From CBDHDJ01 sp965261645 (GTDB lineage: Bacteria; Pseudomonadota; Alphaproteobacteria; SHVV01), in NCBI GenBank assembly GCA_965261645.1, contig CBDHDJ010000004.1, positions 2,108,001 through 2,172,000 of the forward strand: a stretch of DNA of 64,000 bases, given 5' to 3'. How positions within the stretch are numbered: the stretch's first letter is position 1; each line of letters begins with the position of its first letter. This document shows positions 30,280 to 39,089 of this stretch, one piece after another. Below the pieces are notes generated by a model that worked only from the letters and a program-made list of their open reading frames with translations, was not told the DNA's origin and searched no databases. A program made the translations under genes and the position numbers.

Positions 30280-31149
30280 ATGCGATTTACCACTCTCGTG
30301 GCTCCCAATAATCTCGTGGCTCCCAATAAGAAGACCTTTTTGGTGCGCCTCAAAGGCGATGTCGCGACGCCGATCGGCTTGGCCTACCAGAAACCCGGCC
30401 TCGATCCGCTGCGCGAGATGTTGGACGCCGGCCGCAACCCGGCACGGGCCCGCGCGATCGCCCGGCCGTTCCCCGTCAAGCAAGGCTCCTATCGGGCGGT
30501 CGTCACGGCGCCATCGAAGATCATCGGCGTCGGTCTCAACTACCGCAAGCACGCAGCGGAAGGCGGCATGACCGTGCCCAAGGAGCCGATGTCGTTCGCC
30601 AAATACGACAACAGCCTGATCGGAACGGGCCAGACCATCCGCTATCGCCGTAAGGACAGCAGGAAGGTCGACTACGAGGGCGAGCTTGCCGTCGTAATCG
30701 GTCGGCGCGCGCGGGATGTCCCGGCGAAGAGGGCCCTCGATTACGTCTTCGGCTATACCATTTGCAACGATGTCTCGGCGCGCGATCACCAGATGGCCGA
30801 AGGCCAGTACTCGCGCGCCAAGAGCTTCGACACCTTTTCGCCGCTTGGTCCCGTCATCGTGACCACCGACGAAATTTCCGATCCGCAGACCCTGGCCATC
30901 CAAACCCGGGTGAACGGCAAGGTCGTGCAGGACAGCAACACGAACGACATGGTGCATGGCTGCGCCGATCTCGTCGCCTATCTCTCCCGTTTCATGACGC
31001 TGGAGCCGGGTGACGTGATCTCGACGGGCACGCCCGAAGGCGTGGGTGTCGTCCGCAAGCCACCGATCTTGCTCACCCACGGCACGGTCGTCGAGATCGA
31101 GATCGAAAAGATCGGCGTGTTGCGCAACCGCGTGCGCGTGGTGAAGTAG
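30280..31149 (+). CDS. Fumarylacetoacetate hydrolase family protein
   Basis: A 289-residue protein of the FAH superfamily (acylpyruvate hydrolase / 2-hydroxyhepta-2,4-diene-1,7-dioate isomerase type). The metal-binding acidic motif DYEGELAVVIG, then GYTICNDVSARDHQ, KSFDTFSPLGP and STGTPEGVG, are all intact. The ATG at 30280 has GGGGAGGA nine bases upstream. The N-terminus carries a six-residue tandem repeat (LVAPNN-LVAPNK) encoded by an 18-base direct repeat. It is divergent from the array and likely works on a ring-cleavage or ketoacid intermediate; the substrate is not determinable. Confidence 0.88.
   Translation: MRFTTLVAPNNLVAPNKKTFLVRLKGDVATPIGLAYQKPGLDPLREMLDAGRNPARARAIARPFPVKQGSYRAVVTAPSKIIGVGLNYRKHAAEGGMTVPKEPMSFAKYDNSLIGTGQTIRYRRKDSRKVDYEGELAVVIGRRARDVPAKRALDYVFGYTICNDVSARDHQMAEGQYSRAKSFDTFSPLGPVIVTTDEISDPQTLAIQTRVNGKVVQDSNTNDMVHGCADLVAYLSRFMTLEPGDVISTGTPEGVGVVRKPPILLTHGTVVEIEIEKIGVLRNRVRVVK
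30295..30330 (+). repeat. Tandem 18-base repeat inside the FAH-family gene
   Basis: Two adjacent 18-base units starting CTCGTGGCTCCCAATAA differ only in the last base. They encode LVAPNN and LVAPNK near the N-terminus. This is a small in-frame duplication; no function is implied. Confidence 0.9.
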
Positions 31150-31176
31150 GACGCGGAGAGGGGAGGCCCTAAGCCA

Positions 31177-31950
31177 CTAAGCCACCATACCGCCACCGTC
31201 GATCGGGATGACGTCGCCGGTCATCCACGATGCGCGCTCGGAAGCCAGATAGGACACGAGCTCGGAGACCTCCGCCGGCTCGCCGGCGCGCCCGAGCGGG
31301 TACATCTTGCCGTAGGTGTTGAAGTACTTGTCGTACTCCTTCTTGGTCATGGCGCCGTCGTTGAAGTAGATCTCGCTCCGCACCAATCCGGGGCTCACCG
31401 CGTTGACGTTGATCCGATAGGGTGCGAGCTCGACCGCCAGCGCGCGCGTGAACGAATCGATGCCGCCTTTCGTCACGCAGTAGACGAGGAACCCGGGGGC
31501 CGCGCGTTCCGAAAATGTCGAGCTGAAGTTGATGACCGAGCCCTTGGTCTTCTTCAGCGCCGGCACGCAGGCCAGCGACATGTAGATGGTGCCCAGCAGG
31601 TTGATGTCGATCTGGTATGCGATTGTCTCTTGCGTGATCTTGGCCAGCGATTCGCTTTTGACGACGCCTGCCGCGTTGACCAATACATCGATGTCGCCCA
31701 GGTCGCGCACGATCGCACGCACGGTTTTCTTGACCTCAGCGGGGTCGGCGACGTCGCAGGGGTAGGGGTGGAGCTTCTCACCACGGCGCGGCTTGAGCCG
31801 GTGAGCTCGGCGGCCGATCACGGCGACCGTGAAACCGTCACGCGCCAGCCGGTTGGCGGCATCGCGCCCGAGCCCCGTCCCGCCACCGGTGACGACCGCC
31901 ACTTTGCGTGCACCCTCAGCTTTGCGTTTCTTCGCCGGTTTTCTCGCCAT
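31177..31950 (-). CDS. SDR family oxidoreductase (paralogue 1)
   Basis: A 257-residue short-chain dehydrogenase. The cofactor motif TGGGTGLG lies at residues 21-28 and NAAG at 92-95; the active site is Ser143/144, Tyr157 and Lys161. The ATG at 31950 is six bases after GGAGGAAC. A Lys/Arg-rich tail of 16 residues (MARKPAKKRKAEGARK) precedes the first strand, a feature shared with three other SDRs at 33.5-35.9 kb. All four share GRRA-x2-LKPRRGEKLH after the second strand, which marks them as one recent family. The substrate is unknown. Confidence 0.87.
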   Translation of the reverse strand: MARKPAKKRKAEGARKVAVVTGGGTGLGRDAANRLARDGFTVAVIGRRAHRLKPRRGEKLHPYPCDVADPAEVKKTVRAIVRDLGDIDVLVNAAGVVKSESLAKITQETIAYQIDINLLGTIYMSLACVPALKKTKGSVINFSSTFSERAAPGFLVYCVTKGGIDSFTRALAVELAPYRINVNAVSPGLVRSEIYFNDGAMTKKEYDKYFNTYGKMYPLGRAGEPAEVSELVSYLASERASWMTGDVIPIDGGGMVA

Positions 31951-32060
31951 GAGTTCCTCCACCCCCGGTACCCATCCTCATTCCCGCCTATTATAGGAGA
32001 TCGCAAGAACGAGGCTCAGGTCGATTGCGGCCTGTCCGCCAAATGACCGGGAGGACGCCA

Positions 32061-32816
32061 GTGGATAATGCAGAGTTTACCGGCAGGACCGCGCTCGTGA
32101 CGGGTGGCGGGCGCGGTATCGGCCGGGCCGTGAGCCTGCGGCTCGCGCGCGAGGGGGCCCGTGTTGCCGTGGGCTATGTGAACGACGAAAAGGCTGCGCG
32201 TGCGGTAGAGGACGAGGTCAAGGCCGCCGGAGGCCAGTGCGGGGTGTTCCAGGCCGACGTGGCCGACGCGGACGCGGTTCGCGCCATGGTCGATGAGGTC
32301 GAAAGCGCGCTCGGGCCGGTTGATCTCCTCGTGCCGAGTGCGGGGATCGTTGCCTACGACGAGGATGAGGGCGATCCCGTCTTGATCTGGCGCCGCGTCA
32401 TGGCGATCAACGTCGACGGGACGTATTTCGCGGTGAGGGCGGTGATGGGCGGCATGGTCGAGCGCGGCTACGGCCGTATCGTGTGCCTCTCCTCGACGGC
32501 GGGGCTGGACCCGAGCCCCAATCTGGCCGCCTATTCCGCATCCAAGGCCGCGATCATCGCTCTGGTCAAGAGCTGGGCGAAGAGCCTGGCGCCCCACGTC
32601 CGGGTCAATGCGGTCGCTCCGGGCTTCATCGAAACCGACATGGTCGCTGGCACCGTCGGCGAGGCGCGCCAAGCCGTCATCGACGAAACGCCGCTCGGGC
32701 GCTTCGGCTCGGCCGATGAGGTGGCGGAGCTTACGTATTTTCTGTTGTCCGATCGGTCGAGCTTCACTACCGGCCAGACTTATCTATCCTCCGGCGGCCG
32801 GGTAATGGCGCCCTGA
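32061..32816 (+). CDS. SDR family oxidoreductase
   Basis: A 251-residue classical SDR resembling FabG-type 3-oxoacyl reductases: TGGGRGIG at residues 14-21, SAG at 93-95, catalytic Ser144/145, Tyr158, Lys162, and the terminal YLSSGGRVM. The GTG at 32061 is chosen because GGGAGGA lies just before it; the ATG at 32043 has no ribosome site. It is not closely related to the four Lys-tailed SDRs around it and lies on the opposite strand. The substrate is unknown. Confidence 0.85.
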   Translation: MDNAEFTGRTALVTGGGRGIGRAVSLRLAREGARVAVGYVNDEKAARAVEDEVKAAGGQCGVFQADVADADAVRAMVDEVESALGPVDLLVPSAGIVAYDEDEGDPVLIWRRVMAINVDGTYFAVRAVMGGMVERGYGRIVCLSSTAGLDPSPNLAAYSASKAAIIALVKSWAKSLAPHVRVNAVAPGFIETDMVAGTVGEARQAVIDETPLGRFGSADEVAELTYFLLSDRSSFTTGQTYLSSGGRVMAP

Positions 32817-32827
32817 GCCGCGCCGCG

Positions 32828-33469
32828 CTACGGCCGGCGCCATACGGTCGCGAGCCAGGGCTGTTCGTGGCGGGGACGGCCCGGCGGCCGGTAGTAGTGA
32901 GTCACCTCGGTGAACCCGGCCCCGGTGACGTATTTCCGCCAGGTCTCCAGATCGTAGAAACAGCCGTAGCGGCCGCCCTGCCAGCCCTCCTGGTTGTCGC
33001 CGCGCGGGTTCGAGCAGAACAGCACGCCACGCGGCTTGAGCGCGGCGTGCAACTCGAGCAAGACCCTTGCTACCTCCTGGCTTGGCACATGAAACAAGGC
33101 CGCGTTGGCGAAGACGCCGTCAAACGCGGCCGCGGGCAGCGTGAGCGCGATGAAATCCTGGTGCAGGACCTCGCAGCCGGTGGCCTCACGGGCCATGGCG
33201 ACGAACGGCTCGGCGCCGTCGAGGCCCACCGCCTCGTGGCCGAGAGCCTGAAAGGCGCTGAGATCACGGCCCGGGCCACAGCCGAGATCGAGGATCCGGT
33301 AGGGGGGCTCGCTCTCAATGGCGTCGAGCAGGGCGGAGATGTTCTGGCTGACGTCGTGGTCGCAGGTGCCGACGCGGTACCACTCGGACGAGCTTTCATA
33401 CGCGGCGAGCGTCTTTTGCGAGATCTCGATAATTTGCTCCGGAGTCAACGTGATCGCTCGATCGGACAT
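32828..33469 (-). CDS. Class I SAM-dependent methyltransferase
   Basis: A 213-residue methyltransferase with motif I ILDLGCGPGRDLSAF near residues 59-73, a strand-2 acidic residue in VGLDGAEP, and the post-motif FANAALFHVP. The N-terminal helix contains the TLAAYESSSEWY segment seen in small-molecule methyltransferases. It converges with the SDR at 32.1 kb with only 11 bases between stops and is followed on its strand by SDR paralogue 2. The substrate is unknown. Confidence 0.82.
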   Translation of the reverse strand: MSDRAITLTPEQIIEISQKTLAAYESSSEWYRVGTCDHDVSQNISALLDAIESEPPYRILDLGCGPGRDLSAFQALGHEAVGLDGAEPFVAMAREATGCEVLHQDFIALTLPAAAFDGVFANAALFHVPSQEVARVLLELHAALKPRGVLFCSNPRGDNQEGWQGGRYGCFYDLETWRKYVTGAGFTEVTHYYRPPGRPRHEQPWLATVWRRP

Positions 33470-33497
33470 GGCCTCGTCAACGGGTGATGTGTGCCCC

Positions 33498-34265
33498 TCA
33501 ACTCACCGCATAGCCGCCGTCGATTGGGATGATGGCGCCCGTCATCCATCGGGCTCCATCAGACGCCAGATACGAGATCAGCTCTGAGACGTCCTCCGGC
33601 TCGCCGGCGCGGCCCAAGGGATAGGACCGCCCGCGTTCCCTCAGGAGCTTGTCGTAGGCCTTTTGGTCCATGCCGGCGGCGATGAAGATGTCGCTCCGCA
33701 CGATCGACGGGCTCACGGCGTTCATTCGCACGCCGGCGGGCCCGAGTTCAAGCGCGAGCGCGCGGGTGAACGAATCGACCCCGCCCTTGCTGGCGGCGTA
33801 GATCGACGTGGCCACCCGCGGCCGCGAAGCGAGGCCCGAGCTCAGATTGATGATGGCGCCCCTGGTTTTCTTCAGCGCCGGTACGCAGGCCAACGACACA
33901 TTGATGGTGCCGATCAGGTTGGTGTCGATGGTGGCGCGGATCGATTCCTGGGTGATCTCGGACGCCATCTCGGTCCTGGCGATACCCGCGGCGTTGACCA
34001 ATACGTCGATCCGCCCGAGATCGGCGAGGACGGCCTTGATGGTCCGTTTGATCTCTCCGTTGTCGGCCACGTCGCACACATAAGGGTGCAGCTTTTCGCC
34101 CCGGCGCGGCTTGAGGCGGGCGGCGCGGCGGCCGAGCACCGCGACGGTAAAACCGTCACGCGCCAGCCGATTGGCGGCATCGCGCCCGAGGCCCGACCCG
34201 CCGCCGGTAACGACGGCGACCCTGCGACTGGCCCGCGGTTTTCGTTTGATCGTGCGCTTGGCGAT
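33498..34265 (-). CDS. SDR family oxidoreductase (paralogue 2), apparent ATC start
   Basis: Alignment with paralogues 1 and 4 places the first residue at an ATC codon (34265), reading IAKRTIKRKPRASRRVAVVT, where the others have ATG (MARK, MARR). AAGGAG lies seven bases before this ATC. From the upstream in-frame stop (34326-34328) to the cofactor motif there is no ATG, GTG or TTG; the first one, at 34139, would delete the whole TGGGSGLG Rossmann motif. Starting at ATC gives 255 residues with Tyr and Lys of the active site present (SIYAASKGG). Either ATC is the real start or the gene is impaired. Confidence 0.75.
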   Translation of the reverse strand: MAKRTIKRKPRASRRVAVVTGGGSGLGRDAANRLARDGFTVAVLGRRAARLKPRRGEKLHPYVCDVADNGEIKRTIKAVLADLGRIDVLVNAAGIARTEMASEITQESIRATIDTNLIGTINVSLACVPALKKTRGAIINLSSGLASRPRVATSIYAASKGGVDSFTRALALELGPAGVRMNAVSPSIVRSDIFIAAGMDQKAYDKLLRERGRSYPLGRAGEPEDVSELISYLASDGARWMTGAIIPIDGGYAVS

Positions 34266-34293
34266 GGTGCTGCTCCTTTTCCGAATCGGGCGC

Positions 34294-35061
34294 TCAAGCG
34301 GCGCTTTTGCCGCCGTCGATCGGGATCACGGCGCCGGTCATCCATTTGGCCCCATCGGAGGCCAAATACGAGATCAGCTCGGAGATATCCTCCGGCTCGC
34401 CCGCACGGCCCAGGGGGTACGTTCGACCCCGCTCCTTCAAAAGCCTGCCGTAGGATTTCTGATCCATGCCCGCGGCAACGAGGATTTCACTCCGCACGGT
34501 CGACGGGCTCACGGCATTCACGCGCACGCCGGCGGGCCCGAGTTCAAGCGCGAGCGCCCGGGTGAACGAATCGACGCCGCCTTTGCTGGCGGAATAGACC
34601 GATGTGCCGATCATCGGCCGTGTCGCCGCGGTCGAGCTCAGATTGACGATGGCGCCCTTGGCCCGCCTGAGGGCCGCTAAACAGGCGAGCGAGACGTTGA
34701 TGGTGCCGATCAGGTTGATATCGATCGTGGCGCGGATCGAGTCCTGCGTAACTTTGGCGATGGTCGTCATGCGGGCAATGCCGGCGGCGTTGACCAACAC
34801 GTCGATGCGCCCGAGATCGCCGAGGATGGTCTTGACGGTCCGTTTGATCTCTCCGTTGTCGGCAACATCACACACATAAGGGTGCAGCATTTCGCCCCGG
34901 CGCGGCTTGAGGTGGGCGGCGCGGCGGCCGAGCACCGCGACGGTGAAACCGTCACGCGCCAGCCGGTTGGCGGCGTTGCGCCCGAGGCCCGACCCGCCGC
35001 CGGTGACGACAGCGACCTTGCGGGCGCGCCGGGATTTTCGTGTGGCGGCGCGTTTGGCGAT
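34294..35061 (-). CDS. SDR family oxidoreductase (paralogue 3), apparent ATC start
   Basis: This closest relative of paralogue 2 also aligns to begin at ATC (35061), IAKRAATRKSRRARKVAVVT, with GGGAGG seven bases upstream, giving 255 residues. Here an in-frame GTG at 35082 offers an alternative with seven extra residues but a poor ribosome site. The TGGGSGLG cofactor motif, NAAG and YSASKGG active site are intact. It lies 28 bases upstream of paralogue 2 and 23 bases downstream of paralogue 4, so the three form an operon. Confidence 0.78.
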   Translation of the reverse strand: MAKRAATRKSRRARKVAVVTGGGSGLGRNAANRLARDGFTVAVLGRRAAHLKPRRGEMLHPYVCDVADNGEIKRTVKTILGDLGRIDVLVNAAGIARMTTIAKVTQDSIRATIDINLIGTINVSLACLAALRRAKGAIVNLSSTAATRPMIGTSVYSASKGGVDSFTRALALELGPAGVRVNAVSPSTVRSEILVAAGMDQKSYGRLLKERGRTYPLGRAGEPEDISELISYLASDGAKWMTGAVIPIDGGKSAA

Positions 35062-35084
35062 GGGAGGGCCTCCCAGAAGCACCC

Positions 35085-35879
35085 CTAGCCGACGCTCTTG
35101 CCGCCGTCCATGGGCACGATGATGCCGGTCACCCAGGTGGAGTTGTCGGAGACGAGGTAGGAGACCAACTCGGACACCTCCTCCGGCCGGCCGCAACGCT
35201 TGAGCGGGTAGATCTTGCCGCGCTCGCGCATGAACTTGGTGTAGTCCTTTTTGCTCATGCCCTGGGCAATCAGGATCTCGCTCGGCACGGCGGCCGGGCT
35301 GATCACGTTGCAGCGCACATTGTGGGGCGCGAGCTCGACCGCGACGGCCTTGGAAAAGGTCTCGACACCACCCTTGCTTGCGGCATAGAGCGTGGCGCCC
35401 GGATCGGGCCGGTGGGCCACGCCCGAGCTGAAATTGATGATCGCGCCCTTGGTCTTTTTCAGCGCCGGCACACAGGCCTGCGTAAAGTTGATGGTGCCGA
35501 TCAGATTGATGTCGATGACGTTGCGGATGACCTCTTCGGTGAGCGAGGTCAGAGGGCCGCCCCCGACGACACCGGCGGCGTTGATGAGCACGTCGATACG
35601 CCCGAGGTCATCGAGGATCGCCTTCACCGTTCGCTTGATCGCCGCGCGGTCCCTGACATCGCACACGTAGCCGTGGAGCTTCTCGCCGCGGCGCGGCTTG
35701 AGCCGGTTGGCCCGGCGGCCGACGACAGCGACGCTAAAGCCTTCGCCCGTCAACCGATTGGCGGCGTGGCGCCCGAGGCCTGTGCCGCCGCCGGTGATGA
35801 CGGCGACTTTCCTCGCCGCGCGCCGCGGGCGCGCCGCGCTTCGCCTTTTCGTCGTTCGCTTTACCGTGCGTCTCGCCAT
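35085..35879 (-). CDS. SDR family oxidoreductase (paralogue 4)
   Basis: A 264-residue SDR with the longest basic tail of the set: about 24 residues (MARRTVKRTTKRRSAARPRR and onward) before the first strand VAVITGGGTGLG. The active site Ser, Tyr and Lys (INFSSG, TLYAASKGG) is present. The normal ATG at 35879 follows GGGGGAC. It is the promoter-proximal gene of a three-SDR run (4-3-2). The C-terminal IIVPMDGGKSVG resembles the consensus SDR end. The substrate is unknown. Confidence 0.86.
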   Translation of the reverse strand: MARRTVKRTTKRRSAARPRRAARKVAVITGGGTGLGRHAANRLTGEGFSVAVVGRRANRLKPRRGEKLHGYVCDVRDRAAIKRTVKAILDDLGRIDVLINAAGVVGGGPLTSLTEEVIRNVIDINLIGTINFTQACVPALKKTKGAIINFSSGVAHRPDPGATLYAASKGGVETFSKAVAVELAPHNVRCNVISPAAVPSEILIAQGMSKKDYTKFMRERGKIYPLKRCGRPEEVSELVSYLVSDNSTWVTGIIVPMDGGKSVG

Positions 35880-35989
35880 GATGTCCCCCAGCGTTGATGA
35901 ATGGACGCGCCGCCCGAACCGGCCGGTCAGCAGCACCCGCCGTAACGCGGCAACCTATGTCCCCTTGGCCCGCTCCGCAATCGGAACGC

Positions 35990-36979
35990 TCAGCGCCCGA
36001 GGGCCCGCATCGCCGATTCCGGATAGCGCGAGCCGGCCGCCGCATCGGGCGGGATCGCCGCCTCGATCCTGGCCAACTCGGCGGCGGACAGTTCGACCTC
36101 GAGCGCGCCCACGTTTTCTTCGAGATAGGCCCGTCGCTTGGTTCCCGGGATCGGCACCACATGCTCTCCTTTGTGCATGACCCAGGCCAGCGCGAGCTGC
36201 GCGGTCGAGCAGCCTTTGTCCTCGGCCAGCTCGGTGATGCGGCGCACGAGATTCTGATTCTTGGTGAAGTTTTCGCCCTGGAAACGGGGGTGGGCATGAC
36301 GCCGGTCATGCTCCGGCAACTGTCCGACATCCGTGATGGCCCCGGAGAGCATGCCGCGCCCGAGCGGGCTGTAAGCGACGAAGGCGATGCCGAGCTCACG
36401 GCAGGTATCGAGTACCTCCGGATCGGCGCCGCGCGACCAGAGCGAAAGTTCGGACTGAAGCGCGGAAAGAGGGCAGGCTTCATGGGCGCGGCGCAGCGTC
36501 GAGGGCGAGACCTCCGAGACGCCGACGCGGCGGATCTTGCCCGAATCGCGAAGCTCCGACATTGCACCCATCGAGTCCTCGATGGGGACCTTCGCATCGG
36601 CGCGGTGGAGGTAGTAGAGATCGATCACGTCCGTCTCGAGCCGCTCGAGGCTTCGATCGCAGGCGGCGCGGATGTAGTCGGGCCGGCCATCGATCCCGAA
36701 GCTTCCGTCCTCACGCTTGGCGAATCCGCATTTGGTGGCGAGCACGATCTCGTCCCGTTTTCCCTTGATGGCTTGGGCGACGAGGCGCTCGTTCTCGCCC
36801 GCCGAATCGCCATAAGCATCGGCGGTATCGAGGAAATTGACGCCAAGCTCGAGGGCGCGGTGGATGGTCGCCAGCGCCCCTTTTTCGTCGCGCGTACCGT
36901 AGGTGCCGGTCATGCTCATGCAGCCGAGCCCGAGCGCTGAGACCTCGGGTCCGGTCTCGCCCAATTTACGTGTCCTCAT
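35990..36979 (-). CDS. Aldo/keto reductase
   Basis: A 329-residue AKR of the YajO/YhdN-like group. The catalytic tetrad residues are visible in NFLDTADAYGDS (Asp, Tyr), VLATKCGF (Lys) and DLYYLHRAD (His). The N-terminus RTRKLGETGPEVSALGLGCM and C-terminal IPGTKRRAYLEENVGA (NADPH-binding) are canonical. It heads the minus-strand group that includes the SDRs, about 110 bases upstream of SDR paralogue 4, and is divergent from the esterase series. It probably reduces an aldehyde or ketone with NADPH. Confidence 0.92.
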   Translation of the reverse strand: MRTRKLGETGPEVSALGLGCMSMTGTYGTRDEKGALATIHRALELGVNFLDTADAYGDSAGENERLVAQAIKGKRDEIVLATKCGFAKREDGSFGIDGRPDYIRAACDRSLERLETDVIDLYYLHRADAKVPIEDSMGAMSELRDSGKIRRVGVSEVSPSTLRRAHEACPLSALQSELSLWSRGADPEVLDTCRELGIAFVAYSPLGRGMLSGAITDVGQLPEHDRRHAHPRFQGENFTKNQNLVRRITELAEDKGCSTAQLALAWVMHKGEHVVPIPGTKRRAYLEENVGALEVELSAAELARIEAAIPPDAAAGSRYPESAMRALGR

Positions 36980-37063
36980 GGTTCTCCCACTCCCTCGACG
37001 CTGCGGTCCGCGAAGGCGCCCATGCTCTCGCGCATTTCCCCGTGTCGCAAGCTTTTCCGTCGA

Positions 37064-37092
37064 TTGCGCGGCTTGAGGACATGGTCTATAAC
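37064..37092 (+). promoter_or_regulatory. Probable promoter of the esterase series
   Basis: TTGCGC (37064-37069) and TATAAC (37087-37092) with a 17-base spacer form a reasonable sigma-70 promoter, about 90 bases before the first esterase gene and divergent from the aldo/keto reductase. The spacer includes GACATGGT, which also starts the elements before array members B and C. Confidence 0.5.
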
Positions 37093-37181
37093 TGGGGTCA
37101 AGACTAAAAAGATACCCTGTATTTTCAATGGGTTAAGGGTGCTTCGCTCAAGTGGCCCGGGGCACCATCAGGGAGGCGCCC

Positions 37182-38066
37182 ATGTCTTTCGACGATATGC
37201 CCGATCTCGGGCCGCTCCTGCTTCCGGGCGCCGCCGAATATGCCGAAGACATCCTCGCCCGATCGAAAGAGGTCGTCGCCTCGACGCGCAACCTGATCGA
37301 TGTCGCTTATGGCGACGACTATTTCCAGAAGATCGATGCCTTCCTGCCCGCCGATGACAGCCTGGCCGGCTTGCCGGTCTTTATTTTTCTCCATGGCGGT
37401 GCGTGGAAGCACGGGTTCAAGGAATGGATGGGTTTCATGGCGCCACCCATCACCGACTTGCCGGGGATCTTCATCTCGGTGAACTACCGCCTCACGCCGG
37501 CGGTGAGGTACCCAAAGCCCCTTGAGGACACGTGCGATGCCTTGGCCTGGGTCTATCGCAACATTGCGCGCTACGGTGGCGATCCCGCGCGCCTATACAT
37601 CGGCGGTCATTCCGCCGGTGGCCATCTCGCGGCCATGGCGGCGCTCAGGAAGGATTACCTGACCGCGCGCGGCCTGCCGAAGGACGTCCTCAAGGCCTGT
37701 TTTCCCTTGAGCGCGCCCAGCAACCTTCATCTCGACAAGTATGAGCCGGACGGGCGCCGCGGCATGGTCGTCAGGCTCTTGCTCGAGCGTGAGGAGGATG
37801 ACCGTGACGCCAGCCCGATCGACCATGTAGCCGGCAATGAAACGCCCTTCTTCGTGGCGTGGGGCTCGGACGATCTTGTGGAGATCATCGACAACAGCCA
37901 CGAATTCGTCGCCGCTCTACAAGCTGAGGCGGGCATCGTCGAGAGCCACGAATTCGCCGGCTACGACCACATGCGCACCAGTGCCGAATGCGGTGATCCT
38001 GGCTATCTCTGGGTCCAGAAGGTGCGCGAGTGGATGGTGAAGACGCCTGCGTTGGCGCTCGCCTAG
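37182..38066 (+). CDS. Alpha/beta hydrolase, HGG-type esterase (tandem copy 1)
   Basis: A 294-residue alpha/beta hydrolase of the hormone-sensitive-lipase/arylformamidase-like type. The oxyanion-hole motif HGGAW is at residues 71-75 and the nucleophile is Ser144 in GGHSAGG. Likely acid Asp230/231 (WGSDDLVE) and His263 (GYDHMRT) complete the triad. The ATG at 37182 follows GGGAGG. No signal peptide is seen, so it is cytoplasmic. It is the first of three tandem paralogues sharing the YGDDYFQK and FKEWMGFMAP motifs. It probably cleaves an ester or formamide; the substrate is unknown. Confidence 0.87.
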   Translation: MSFDDMPDLGPLLLPGAAEYAEDILARSKEVVASTRNLIDVAYGDDYFQKIDAFLPADDSLAGLPVFIFLHGGAWKHGFKEWMGFMAPPITDLPGIFISVNYRLTPAVRYPKPLEDTCDALAWVYRNIARYGGDPARLYIGGHSAGGHLAAMAALRKDYLTARGLPKDVLKACFPLSAPSNLHLDKYEPDGRRGMVVRLLLEREEDDRDASPIDHVAGNETPFFVAWGSDDLVEIIDNSHEFVAALQAEAGIVESHEFAGYDHMRTSAECGDPGYLWVQKVREWMVKTPALALA

Positions 38067-38126
38067 CCGAGGTATGGGACGGCCAACACACACGAATAAG
38101 AAACCAACGAGGGAGAGGAGAGATCC

Positions 38127-39011
38127 ATGTCGTTTGACGCACTGCCTGACCTGCCCGAAATGATCCTGCCGCAGGGCAAGGCCTATATCGAGAAGGTTAT
38201 CACCGACGGGCGCAAAGCAGCGTCGAGCTTGCGCTCTGCGATCGACGTGAAGTACGGCGACGATTACTTCCAGATGAACGACTACTACATGCCGAACGAT
38301 GAATCGCTCACCGGCCTGCCGGTGATGTGCTTCTTGCACGGTGGGGCGTGGCGCAACGGCTGCAAGGAATGGATGGCCTTCATGGCGCCGGCGGTGACCG
38401 CGACCCCGGCGGTCTTCGTCTCGGTGTCCTATCGCATCGCGCCCCATGTCCGGATGCCCGACATCGTGAGCGATTGCATCGACGCCTTGGCCCAGGTCTA
38501 CAACACCGTCGAGCGCTATGGCGGCAATCCCAACCGCATCTTCATCGGCGGCCATTCGGCGGGCGGCCATCTGAGCGCGCTGATGACGCTCCGCCGCGAC
38601 ATGTCGGTCGCGCGCGGGCTGCCGTCCGACGTGGTCAAGGCGTGCATGCCGGTGGGTGGCATTTACGATCTTGAGAAGCATCAAGTGGATCCCGATACCT
38701 GGTTCGACGTCGTCTATCCGCTGATCTTCGAGGACCCCTCGGATCAGGAACTGGCTGCGTCCCTGAGTCCGGTCGCCCACACCAAGGACAACGACACGCC
38801 GTTCCTCATCTCCTGCGGCGAGAACGACGTGCCCGAAGCGATCAAGACCTCGAAGGAGCTGACCGAAGCCTTGAGGGCGAACGGCCCGGCCCGGGTGGAT
38901 AATCATGTCTGGCCGGTGCTCGATCATTTCGAGGCCAACCTGGAACAAGGCAACATGGACAGCCCGTGGATCGCAAAGATGCGCGAGTGGATGGACAAAC
39001 TGCCGTCGTGA
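38127..39011 (+). CDS. Alpha/beta hydrolase, HGG-type esterase (tandem copy 2)
   Basis: A 294-residue paralogue of the preceding gene, with MSFDALPDLPEMILP at the start, HGGAW and GGHSAGG motifs, and CKEWMAFMAP in place of FKEWMGFMAP. The ATG at 38127 follows GGGAGAGGAG. It lies 60 bases after copy 1 on the same strand. The cap region (residues about 180-220) differs most from copy 1, as expected if substrates differ. Confidence 0.87.
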   Translation: MSFDALPDLPEMILPQGKAYIEKVITDGRKAASSLRSAIDVKYGDDYFQMNDYYMPNDESLTGLPVMCFLHGGAWRNGCKEWMAFMAPAVTATPAVFVSVSYRIAPHVRMPDIVSDCIDALAQVYNTVERYGGNPNRIFIGGHSAGGHLSALMTLRRDMSVARGLPSDVVKACMPVGGIYDLEKHQVDPDTWFDVVYPLIFEDPSDQELAASLSPVAHTKDNDTPFLISCGENDVPEAIKTSKELTEALRANGPARVDNHVWPVLDHFEANLEQGNMDSPWIAKMREWMDKLPS

Positions 39012-39089
39012 TTTCGTTCTCGTCGGTAGCCGCCCGCTCCGTAGTTCGGGGAGCGCGCTCGCCGGAAACGGGCGTGATTGGCGAACGCG

